This document shows positions 29,301 to 31,336 of a stretch of DNA of 64,000 bases, one piece after another. Positions within the stretch are counted from its first letter, which is position 1, and the number at the start of each line of letters is the position of its first letter. Below the pieces are notes generated by a model. That model was not told the DNA's origin, searched no databases, and saw only the letters and a list, made by a program, of their open reading frames with translations. Source of the DNA: Nocardia blacklockiae (GTDB lineage: Bacteria; Actinomycetota; Actinomycetes; Mycobacteriales; Mycobacteriaceae); contig NZ_JADLRJ010000009.1 of NCBI RefSeq assembly GCF_015477355.1, forward strand, positions 1-64,000, written 5' to 3'. The translations under genes and the position numbers were made by a program.

Positions 29301-30725
29301 CGCTCGCGCCGGAGCCGCGGTTCTGCTCTCGGCGCGCGCGTGCTGGTTCGCTCCCGTCTTGGCATCGACCTGCGCGCCGGCGTTGTCCACGGACGCGGCC
29401 GGAGCCTTGGGCGGCGCGGCAGCTTCACCGTTCGCGGGTCTGGCGACCGGGTCCGCGGTATTGGCGACGCCGGAAGGAAAGTCGACGATCTTGGCGGGGT
29501 TGACGTTCTTCACCGCTGCACGCGGCGCGGCCGGGTGCTGTACATCGGTGCTCTTGTTCACCACCGGGGCAGGCTGCGGCGCATTCGCGTCGGCGTTCGT
29601 GCTCCGCAGCCGTGCAACGAGCTGGTCGATCTGCTGCTGGTGGGTGGAAGCGTTGTTCGGATCGAAGTCTCTGGTGACGAGGCCGTGTGCGGCCAGCATG
29701 TCGAAGAACGCGTCCTCGGGCGTGGCGGCCGCACTTCCGGGCGCCGCGGCGGCCGGTTCGGTCTCCGCGGCCGGCACGGGAACCTGTGTCGGCGTGCGGA
29801 TCTCGCGCACCGCGTAGCCGCCGCCGATGAGCGCGCCCGCGACAGCGCCGGGCAACGCGCCCTCGGTGAAGGCTTTGAGGGTGAACGCCTCGCCATTGAG
29901 CCCCAGCGAGACGGCCGTGCCCCCGACCGCGCCGCCGACACCGGAGAACGCGCTGACCGCGGCGGTGCCCGCGAGCTGCACGGTGATCCGCGCGCCCTTG
30001 TGCTCGATGGTGGCGGCATACGCCGCGACCTTGGGGGCGGCCACGCGCGCGAACAGCACACCGATGGCGCCACCGGCGACACCGGCAGCCGACGAGACGG
30101 CCAGCGCCTTCTTGTCGAACGTTTCGCGATTGCCCTCCAGCACCTGAAGGCCCTGGGCGGCGAAGTTGAGGCCGCCACCCTGCAACAATCCGATTGCCGC
30201 GGCGTGACCGATCAGCGCGATTCCGCCGCGCTCGGCGGCGAGTTGGGCGAGGCGACCGGCGATCAATTGCAGCGCCTTCCGCCACGCCTGCTCTATCGCG
30301 GTTCGTGCGGCCATCCGCTGGATGGCGGCCTCCAGCGCGCCGCCGAACGCGATCATCAGCGTGCAGCGGATCAGTGCGAAGAACAGGATCACCAGAATGC
30401 CGAAGACGGTGAACTTCATCAGTTCGACGGTGTTGGCATACTCGTACAGCCCCCTGGCCAGGCTGTCGAAATAGGCGGCTTGTTTGTGGAAGCGTTCCGC
30501 GACCTCCAGGTGCTTTTCCCGAATGGCAGCGGCCAGCGCGCCGCGCGCGTGGCTGGGCGCTCGCGCCTTGTCCTCGTGCTCCCGGGCTTTTGCGCGGCTC
30601 TGCTCGGCCTTGTGCGACCAGCCGTCCGCGAGGCGCCGCAGTTCGTCTTCCATGCCCTTCGGGAAACGCCCGGCCGCGCACGCGACCACATCCGGGGGCA
30701 GCCAGTCCGGCAGCGTCAAGCTCAT
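11361..30725 (-). CDS. Giant modular protein A: WXG100-like/CpnT-like head, SecA-like motor and a chain of effector/regulatory modules
   Basis: 6454 aa without interruption. ATG 30725 is chosen because MSLTLPDWLPPDVV matches the usual opening of WXG100-like heads; GTG 30737 is an alternative. Residues 1-130 are a helical head with one clear membrane segment (about 105-128); to about 305 the sequence is Gly/Ala-rich and hydrophobic. Then: Pro/Ala linker (310-790), coiled coil (805-950), SecA-like ATPase (about 945-1625), two sigma2-like regions, metallopeptidase with HEMGH at about 2180, sigma4-like HTHs, five GntR-type winged helices (about 2800-3315), HATPases (to about 3655), nuclease 1, sigma-like and duplicated helical modules, three double LacI-type HTH modules, nuclease 2, alpha/beta hydrolase. 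Four DTVAIDL-type junctions separate the C-terminal modules. It lies 84 nt downstream of the YbaB gene and overlaps B. The head suggests type VII (ESX) export or surface display; the cargo role is inferred. Confidence 0.85.
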   Translation of the reverse strand: MSLTLPDWLPPDVVACAAGRFPKGMEDELRRLADGWSHKAEQSRAKAREHEDKARAPSHARGALAAAIREKHLEVAERFHKQAAYFDSLARGLYEYANTVELMKFTVFGILVILFFALIRCTLMIAFGGALEAAIQRMAARTAIEQAWRKALQLIAGRLAQLAAERGGIALIGHAAAIGLLQGGGLNFAAQGLQVLEGNRETFDKKALAVSSAAGVAGGAIGVLFARVAAPKVAAYAATIEHKGARITVQLAGTAAVSAFSGVGGAVGGTAVSLGLNGEAFTLKAFTEGALPGAVAGALIGGGYAVREIRTPTQVPVPAAETEPAAAAPGSAAATPEDAFFDMLAAHGLVTRDFDPNNASTHQQQIDQLVARLRSTNADANAPQPAPVVNKSTDVQHPAAPRAAVKNVNPAKIVDFPSGVANTADPVARPANGEAAAPPKAPAASVDNAGAQVDAKTGANQHARAESRTAAPARADAENTAAQPHPGSAGGPRQTAGPEGPIAGAGKPHPADGEVGGARPTSSNTGAAPHPVGEGANNGAGQPHSVGAEQRPGDQAAGSPPTERQRAAAADAGTVPAPRSSGENNEPAQQVPAAATAEAGRAQQGSKAPDTALLSELTPAGVRNGSADQNAGPVMTVVSPEAPAQPRGTPGGAEGPVAQPRTAPQPKGGEATSAPAPGTGGTREASAPGGGNRPPTVSAPKGAASERPPAVDPGASTPGGAKDAAQQQPTGSGRRAAAADEPEPQHGKASDNTDEQPNGHDNKKSDDSNAAPARDEDTGTAKDTEPKATDDADAPPPEPQPEQDDSGAQATAQQEDPAAAARAQAKAEVEQHIAAERRQNELVREHHRQRVSEAAEREQAAHAELQRQEQAVRVAEQHERATRLGLRDRMRDLFGSGTAEERVAVEASRAAQEQLRQAQTRLAEARDAYESAVAAHDAAVRARALDLVDISDNAGVSLMRDFENGVLTDREAVFEVVATERVRAALEAARAIGAMREPGTVDGTSKMATASPASLIDTMLNGSKEERAGAMKEWIRRGDERHRLTRETQDAAFLLLKHGPVDMKTGEGKTLVMVMKLVSDAIDHGTAHAWTSSDLLAGELVGELHAFLQRPDSDIPIDVHRMDQDGPLPEPVPGRQRIVVGTKEDYLFRALKVSDAMIDEFAAGGMPQQKVTELRDWLNTKPSIDDIKTRLDTEASEQGLDTRFEPFPSGKHTIDEFDTIYDGNSECVLSPGAAEEAAPETVEKLRGIWDRLRAAERDHGLTAADFSRPENTRGMWAAVPTPEAVAKLNRVPGEPVTGAELKLFADAANARWGVERGTHYIVRRGDGDDGKIGILASETNDKPMWDRTKSTDVRWQGVGQFVDLKEGVPVLANQEHSIKMSDQQLINSEMMFDPSGLSGTMKDVEGITYDLYGIGSVPEVPAYYTSQKVLEPPKFFEDTNAKLGQLARDILRDANIVDGEQTGRAQWIVCMDNGEIRGDPESGRAGLVDLLRQAAKAEYGDGFELKFEVVDADFYAEHGGSNADAEALVMQKIDEFGDKGTIYITNKDGGRGADPTPSKEVIALGGVDVKVSGGPAYSERVNVQVDGRPARGGYGDDRETGGTPGSAVHYVSPEDFLGRVTDAGVTQQIIQYKEAVKGFRAAQAQHEALGTEATRIELNKAEQVLRNAESDLWKKAVPAMKDAVEKDLLANKFASAKQANAPPAHAPDAATPQPHQPQPHQPPARPAGTAAPHTAPHAQAVHNGVPVPTAAGIAAGATATLNSGNVAAAPNLRDQHGDDTLRHLLRLLNAPGGQAAAPLLPVAQAVRDAVFDQVDTQGVPIGTDVAGHLRETARNLLNDSLDQLDPAQRRLVTESGSVLQQARVLAPGQAAAVAHLVEQVRTAQPVLAGAMGTTVPFDQWSAHDRTETLRLAQQGDRAAAQALDRHFGPATAQAMCAVLDPTAQHGNRIQALAHAVARATIAAAETEGWQVPPGRDIGDWLIEQARDTWLDSLNHLNPAVSRLINEALSPRSRGAVLTEAQLDLFGWVAQDIAERSTRQQQPQAGKRTTRAASATEDSERNTKQAIARQLFETYGVEVLGLDKPTISLDTALSVRNAIVDGFTADPSVELDVVLVAPMAGMTGACIWTPTGLGETAPTFMVLNENLFGDPEKFQQSLRKAVQAGRLNAPTGDPAYDAVSHEMGHLQDHALRENRYNLSPIANLRDKGAWKEKNDESSIADVRNDATQADKSNKPPIRNIKDSVWKGESPPAGLRNDSTRADLDNWKKTRGFGFLYEHFIGFKNSGMLAADTEFDDWLGQLNAYSADRKNLKREEEERLRATFESWLRRFESRADFDEWLERSGASRKNDLAVAAGKDTAHYENLGRIAPEVVYRRWRRWLDADALNRILAVEESGPDAYEGNLRSLRIFNPVEALAESNNAFGRSAPADPTHPAYVLQALLRGVPHAQVVSEAEQRNALVRADHRGPVPTESESGPSLAARGPAAAVSQAWRSKTRAEQTRFANQQVGYLNPETGFVLDELVRLRDQQLTDAAAQRGRGTARQGERSGTGRQRDREAVPAPMDLGDAEGANRDGPQDHPDSVRLRQRLLRALPEQVRNGEYGRRLAEVPHHVLQDRFEALALTKPAQYRCLVLLHREGMSIAQAAAAMGYGPNVVESLEYYAAHAIAGVPASEVTEFEEAAEDESGRVPESAELQKVKAAAELALAAAADGDATALDKLRRIIGQLGNSRWEQYLELRFLQGLSTPEVTAAMGNRTLRASRKLQPRAVRALAEILPDPVILTYDPASPRGLLDILDAEPQARLAELAAQHGCPKALRHKISTALVDGRLSPGDRMPPADEFAEHLGTVPKQTVAQAYRYLARHDYLSTEDSHSPLVTNKDAWPPHPPTDAQLPLTPQQLLTRLHGDAPETELAASAARGSWHTALAVGLRTAIIDGRLPEGRRLPSAEALAGYLEQVSPQTVRRAFGLLAKEGYLQTGHSSGTVVLPRDRWPRKRTAGTEIPLAPEELAAVLAAESASTDLADTAARSGWRTALVVQLRRAITNGRLPEGQKLPHAGVLADYLNLNKSTVTKAYRRLADEGYLSTGHTAGTKVASADRWPDASPTDTEIPLAPAELAAVLTAESAPTDLADKAARSSWQTALTVELRRAIRDGRLPETQRLPAVDAFARHLGLSSGDPVRLAYRQLATDGYVATEHSAGTRVTSRQQWPEEPTTEAGIPLSAEELVTELLAQSSLTDLAAGRGLRATLISLLRQAITDGRLPDGCRLPPGRGVAALLGVSENTVTQAYRHLARAGYLHTRHSIGTEVTSRWRDRTASDPVTITVPTARTTRESIARTVSALRSVLADSAFAHDSEKAETLVEALLQTAHGDTEVTCAIDGATLRVTVSEYFDPDFDPTAEPVLPVRDRAEDGSDEVRSTPAGRLTELLDANAKAWGTELSDLGEHARNRQGGTRRRWFEFSTHEPRSGASAPRPGTRVWSQTFSPDEVIRGSGVVRSRIRGLLAGVGWPDAQRDRPNAATADTIELSATEMVTNVHNHAKNTYAKVRLELGADTILVEVTDGKPQSFPRWRSESDFADQADTAANRETQSADDDNFDVDTFLANFDFSETDTTGREGMGGRGFGLIDAFASSWGITVADGEKTIWYKARKPPIGPGDVGHTDRGDTVAIDLGDDEPTDQPDEPGAAHASGATPAATAHPTRKPALAGASTTSSARHMPTALRRTLSAIENAGADPTVTRQAENLVLERYGEFLAAPRTDQVYRRYVAQREAAHRRAGVPAGSARRRARREAAEYMQSTAAQRNIADNCARKARQWVDDIRKRAERADSNYVDRLARIYRDRHGIPSAPIPGLTPSQRYAINYLESLLRNLTTAEKQLARLLERMPDLSDKGTDRWKRTFEVYRRRLAELCADYFEGKTETGDPITQKIDTGPWRTEFTLIKGISGEIWLAEQFDRIDYLGRTVKVWMAAGQPLEGEIDVITDGGRVWHEAKAMSRRSQARELHKLKAQVARQLQIAYLNREYWVDGAPPKITWHFRYGVDPSVKDALERVRVEDESGRTLQDHRIDVADGVTAPEQPLRERDSGHRSSGSPGVSILQRAQQDDRDAREQLRNEHGENIFRALLATLSTHAALGPQPLAHHVRLAQQVNAEVFRYAETRHWPVPEGRSVGGWLLETAQDALAHRMFERNRNGVLAALRAEGTAETDPSFLLISRITRAEFDQAELSPVQWAWLRRRFGLELNRTQAAAVRPFDSYGAEALADLERFAVQRLVRSLVDRSGASLEEPATQTPPPEVRDAEPEKVAREKFPLDETEDVDDSPAVGTQQPGFRPGVDALPRPGSERYDELLSTVLARTSPELREAMDGELEALLEAIAALPRENQRRFAESLFFGGISMSELQQQLGITPKSATRLAEKVNSLLVSWLSRGPIFHGEANSLPLPGTRKYVELLRAVESRAPAEVSEAMGGNLAALLHVIAQLPADQRRYCRLVFLGALRRGEVVETMGPLSPYRAQQLANAAVQNLVDGLRNHSPENVPTDAIHEVMARLGVDVAALLDPDSVVLEQLRSDRDAARRVLAELLGVEPELVQMAAVRQAVDVVQEQLRALDEAAWAAAVEAGRLPEIAGWIASRLELDRDIEAATATAVRTGQVDPGTREQFALRDEDLHRQLANLLAVPAPQPISRPETDADPLAELRQLAAAVGRAGASDLALLVEAVENLFACADADALVRRVDQDNAVERAVFSLRGRRAEHEAPPPAGVSARAELDRLRPQHAWTGEQIRVIVTEMANLVGSDPARLRAQPFRQTVDILLEQLLRLDQRDWRRAADAGRLPDLIGWIARRTVLGNDIQAATRAAIEAEQADTRVQWSLSNREAELNRELAQILAVPALGTLQRSATDDPLAELQRAGAATGSPEIDCLVRFLGLSEQEIGRQPTPTELARLANVTRQTVYDVLGRTEPTYTEREQRVLAAARWLGMPVPPALEQAVDPTFAEHRFVPGRFADGEFVPGRFRVQPAQTDVARAAGVAQSVVSDVLAGKFTGDPRVRERVRDAAGQLGYWYAGARGTGAEQVQAMRVKLAAALGIEPRAVGREQATTLLTASTDGPAAAETTRLAERFLGLTAAEMNRPPTLFDVAELAGVGIATVRAALDRRIPADTEEEQRVLVAAQWLDYPIPPGQQRAIDPLFAERRFVPGRFDNGEFVAGRFAAQPRQQVVADAAEVSQSVVSAVLRGEIAQDSEIALAVIAAAERHNLWYPPRREMNVEQTRALRSELAELLGVSPEALQRNLVLDELRRADAEQERAGGVSPQTARLIRTAEQYLRLPDHVVAREPTSVDIANLAGVARPTVDLVLRRTEPEYTEQEQRVLVAARWLGSPIPAEMERILDPDFAEQRFVPGRFIDGEFVPGRFVLQPTQQDVAAAAGVAQTTVSRVLRGEWVAADTALRVREAIEQLGYWYHPDLGYPASERSDPRSGTTSGNGADTVAIDLEGDEPGTTRADSETVPRALQELLARIGSSGADPAVAEQAGNLVRERYRARLARPLDSVHEKIRSARRSALADEGVPPAEVRQRARRETRAFLRTPEGRRAIQATVAEEVVEWVDSIRGRAERAGSHFVDRLARIYRVEHRLPSDPVPGLTAEQRTVTDRLDATIADLTRAEKLCAELLERIPGLAGADRWLADFATLRTALAELTADFFEGKTDTGAPITEADSRSIGAVQASAVKGLLGELRLAGRFDRIDAVSQQVVVSMPTGERIASEVDVVTDGGRAWRDAKTKDVDGQPREAARYEAQARRQLHIAYMNRKYRVDGRPPQVKWHFMNGVHPETKAALEGIRIEDESGHIVDDHRVEVIDDSIPGIRGPETVAIDLDDPDEPDTAGEIEQVGTEDLRRTQPVLPADPDPTDAEHAYAASALGKLRRHLGKHATVLSLVSRVDPKHAVTGAHVRAERNARWWYSLTADERDAMVAVHPHIMGNTDGVPYRVRDHANRRSITRDLTYYEAQSKLRKLTRNELRHKGNLEVVRDQLTALAQQARTVGSPPIQVMTLDALKYHGRGRIRVGIGDADRAKIVTTHVGGFGTTIRSLEYRAGFGFRQYETAARYTSDDQVTIIDIGYHHPVVNRPTAQFPTVPSEAANRRFAEVGGYVVARDIASYNATRQAMAEHEGTPLPLRRTLIGHSYGSTTVGYAGKGGRLAREIDQVVISGSPGIPLPHAEAFGIGSEKVYVLASPGDPITKLGADVTASVVLGIGINPAKSGWGAVLIDAQTPDTPEFLDPMSIHQGYCSWADPQARTPTTALDNIGLIVAGLGDSATRVDRTGVVEPTFLQEITHLPIDVFRARRRATLGSRADAAAIDLEDPDESEEATASTSQHARAAARGPRGEFENLDLEVLRLVLGPLGEQLRIIDRLIEYRVEFVVDGMLWREMDLCREQLAALRPALDGTGWEWWLDVCWPRST
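11667..11687 (-). repeat. Junction motif ADAAAIDL (variant)
   Basis: Giant A copy, ending AAIDL and followed by EDPDESEEA. It lies after the alpha/beta hydrolase module and before the last 100 residues of A. Confidence 0.6.
11730..13100 (-). other. Alpha/beta hydrolase (DUF1023-like) module of giant A
   Basis: Contains the nucleophile elbow GHSYGS (coding 12189-12206, about residue 6174), then QVVISGSPG, VYVLASPGDPIT and a late HQGYCSW, giving a likely Ser-Asp-His triad. This arrangement matches the actinobacterial DUF1023 alpha/beta hydrolase family, members of which are often exported. The substrate is unknown; an esterase or lipase activity is the simplest guess. Confidence 0.75.
13125..13145 (-). 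repeat. Junction motif ETVAIDL
   Basis: Giant A copy, preceded by GIRGP and followed by DDPDEPDTA. It separates nuclease module 2 from the hydrolase. Confidence 0.75.
13170..14240 (-). other. PD-(D/E)xK-type nuclease module 2 of giant A
   Basis: Paralogue of module 1 (18540-19640). It shares a basic helical front (VDRLARIYR), the FEGKTDTGAPIT segment, and a core SEVDVVTDGGRAWRDAK followed by RRQLHIAYMNRKYRVDG and VKWHFMNGV. The catalytic E-x-K of module 1 is D-A-K here, a conservative change accepted in some members of the fold. Nuclease function is inferred from the D...[DE]xK pattern. Confidence 0.6.
14265..14285 (-). repeat. Junction motif DTVAIDL
   Basis: Exact consensus copy in giant A, preceded by TSGNGA and followed by EGDEPGTT. 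It separates the LacI-type array from nuclease module 2. Confidence 0.8.
14330..15990 (-). repeat. Three tandem double LacI-type HTH modules
   Basis: Each unit of about 190 residues has a first LacI-like HTH (such as PTLFDVAELAGVGIATVRA), the block EEQRVLVAAQWL, a linker RFVPGRFxDGEFVPGRF, and a second LacI-like HTH (VAxAAGVxQSVVSxVLxGE) ending in LGYWY or a similar Trp/Tyr patch. Six HTHs in all, with no LacI sugar-binding domain. LacI-type HTHs bind DNA as dimers, so a covalent array could act as a multivalent DNA binder; this is inference. Confidence 0.7.
15990..17100 (-). repeat. Duplicated helical module of giant A
   Basis: Two copies share LEQLxRLDxxxWxxAxxAGRLPxxxGWIAxRxxLxxDIxAAT and end in LxxxLAxxLAVPA. 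Units lie at about 16500-17000 and 16030-16370. All-helical, no recognised family. Confidence 0.5.
17150..18460 (-). other. Sigma2-like and paired sigma4-like modules of giant A
   Basis: The first part has ILQRAQQDDRDAREQL and WPVPEGRSVGGWLLETAQD, the pattern of ECF sigma region 2 (GDxxAxxxL ... P..WLxxIAxN). After an acidic linker come two related HTH units: AIAALPRENQRRFAESLFFG with SMSELQQQLGITPKSATRLA, and VIAQLPADQRRYCRLVFLGA with a weaker HTH. Assigned by pattern only. Confidence 0.45.
18540..19640 (-). other. PD-(D/E)xK-type nuclease module 1 of giant A
   Basis: The core GEIDVITDGGRVWHEAK gives Asp at about residue 3978, Glu 3989 and Lys 3991, the D-x10-ExK layout of the restriction-endonuclease fold. 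It is followed by ARQLQIAYLNREYWVDG and ITWHFRYGV. A basic helical region (EYMQSTAAQRN, VDRLARIYRDRHG) precedes it. This is the most toxin-like module of the protein; cleavage of DNA or RNA has to be tested. Confidence 0.65.
19713..19733 (-). repeat. Junction motif DTVAIDL
   Basis: Exact consensus copy in giant A, preceded by HTDRG and followed by GDDEPTDQPDE. It separates the HATPase from nuclease module 1. Confidence 0.8.
19760..20760 (-). other. HATPase modules of giant A (one intact, one degenerate)
   Basis: The downstream copy (about 19760-20290) has the N box ELSATEMVTNVHNHA, G1 VEVTDGKP and G2 GGRGFGLIDAFASSWG, then KTIWYKARKP, which is the complete anti-sigma (RsbW-like) GHKL signature. 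The upstream copy (about 20300-20760) keeps ETLVEALLQTAHG and the final WFEFSTHEP but has lost the glycine boxes. The same intact-plus-degenerate pairing occurs in B. Confidence 0.7.
20770..22330 (-). repeat. Five tandem GntR-type winged-helix repeats
   Basis: Period about 330 nt (110 aa). Each unit reads LRxAIxDGRLPEGxxLPxxxxLAxxLxxxxxTVxxAYRxLAxxGYLxTxHxxGTxV, the GntR DNA-binding domain, then a spacer IPLxxEELxxxLxAES and LADxAARxxWxTA. No effector or aminotransferase domain is attached. The repeats differ enough to rule out recent slippage, yet share the spacer, so they arose by internal duplication. Confidence 0.85.
22330..23000 (-). other. Two sigma4-like HTH units of giant A
   Basis: Unit one: ALTKPAQYRCLVLLHREGMS then IAQAAAAMGYGPNVVESLE. 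Unit two: LGNSRWEQYLELRFLQGLS then TPEVTAAMGNRTLRASRKL. Both match the acidic-helix plus HTH arrangement of sigma region 4. Confidence 0.45.
23034..23054 (-). repeat. Degenerate junction (VPAPMDL)
   Basis: Followed by GDAEGANRD, resembling the acidic tail of the other junctions. It lies between the metallopeptidase region and the sigma4-like units. Weak similarity. Confidence 0.3.
23400..24560 (-). other. HExxH metallopeptidase module of giant A
   Basis: HEMGH is encoded at 24174-24188 (about residue 2180) in SHEMGHLQDHAL, and a third-ligand candidate lies in FNPVEALAESNNAF. The front half contains VRNAIVDGF and APMAGMTGACIW. The same fold with a broken active site occurs at the end of the WXG100 protein. 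A long insertion rich in Lys/Asp/Asn lies between the helix and the EALAE segment. Predicted zinc protease; it could process the polyprotein itself or act on a target. Confidence 0.6.
24700..25420 (-). other. Two tandem sigma2-like helical units of giant A
   Basis: Both units have an HGDDTLRHLL- or QQGDRAAAQAL-type start, a central helix and IGTDVAGHLRETARNLLND or GRDIGDWLIEQARDTWLDS near the end. This parallels sigma region 2 of ECF factors. A His-Pro-rich spacer precedes the first at about 25540-25600. Assigned by pattern. Confidence 0.4.
25850..27900 (-). other. SecA-like ATPase domain inside giant A
   Basis: Walker A MKTGEGKTL (from 27539, residue about 1063) is the SecA form MxTGEGKT. 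The DEAD-equivalent is DEFDTIYDG (about 27087). Motif TNKDGGRGAD (about 26093), the following GGVDVKVSG and the late GTPGSAVHYVSPEDFL reproduce SecA TNMAGRGTDI, GGLxVIGTE and GDPGSSRFYLSxED. The distance between Walker A and the TNKDGGRG motif leaves room for a preprotein-binding domain. The SecA arginines near the last motif are only partly kept (RPARGGYGDDRETG), so ATP turnover is likely but unproven. Confidence 0.75.
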
Positions 30726-30809
30726 CGGCGCTCGCACCCGTCAACGTCTGCCCGGCAGGCACCTCTACGTGCGCCGGACGTATCCCTCATCGTGCCCATG
30801 TCATCGGCG

Positions 30810-31244
30810 CTAAGCCGAGGTGTCGTCCTTGCCGCCGCGGAGGAACGCGCGGACATCGCGGAGCCCGGGTGCCTCCGGGACCAGGTCGGGGAAGTCGGGC
30901 ATAGCGTCGAGGTCGTCTGAGACGGGGCCGGTGAGGGTTTCGGACTGCTGTCGCGCGTGCCGTGCCGCCGCCTGCACCGCGTCGACGATCGACCGGCTCA
31001 GTTGCTCCGCGCTGCGGCGCATCGCGACGGGGTCCAGTCGCAGATCGGTGAGCACGCCGCTGGCGTCTACGGTCACCTGCACCGATTGATCGGGCGAACT
31101 CGCCTGTGTGCGAGCGGATTCCAGCTGCTGGTACACCTCCGACAACCGGGCCTGCTGGCGTTCGAACACGTCGAGGATATGGTCGAGCTGATTTCGCATC
31201 CCGCTGTTGGCCGAGCGCAGGCCCTCACGCTCCCATCGATCCAT
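30810..31244 (-). CDS. YbaB/EbfC-family DNA-binding-like protein
   Basis: 144 aa. Start ATG 31244 is supported by AAGGGA 5 nt upstream; an upstream in-frame codon lacks such a site. The N-terminal coiled helix (MRNQLDHILDVFERQQARL) leads to QVTVDASGVLTDLRLDP, the two-strand core of the YbaB/EbfC family, and then a long helix and an acidic tail. Such proteins often sit beside WXG100 genes and polymorphic toxin genes in actinobacteria, where they are thought to be part of the export or regulatory module rather than nucleoid proteins. Same strand and probably same transcript as the genes on both sides. Confidence 0.8.
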   Translation of the reverse strand: MDRWEREGLRSANSGMRNQLDHILDVFERQQARLSEVYQQLESARTQASSPDQSVQVTVDASGVLTDLRLDPVAMRRSAEQLSRSIVDAVQAAARHARQQSETLTGPVSDDLDAMPDFPDLVPEAPGLRDVRAFLRGGKDDTSA

Positions 31245-31336
31245 GACGTCCCTTCGGCTCGAAAACACCGGCTGACGGGAACACCCGCAGGACCCACGAA
31301 CTTACCGCTGGCGGTGACCGGTTCGCACAGTAACTC

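Noticed and set aside
28310-29800. Pro/Ala-rich region as a PE/PPE domain
   Set aside because: No PE or PPE dipeptide at a helical N-terminus; the composition fits a disordered linker.
27366-30920. Long open frame on the plus strand opposite giant A (and similar ones at 24162-27344 and 4780-7146)
   Set aside because: They mirror the opposite strand's codon bias, have no domain signatures or ribosome binding sites, and are antisense shadows in GC-rich DNA.
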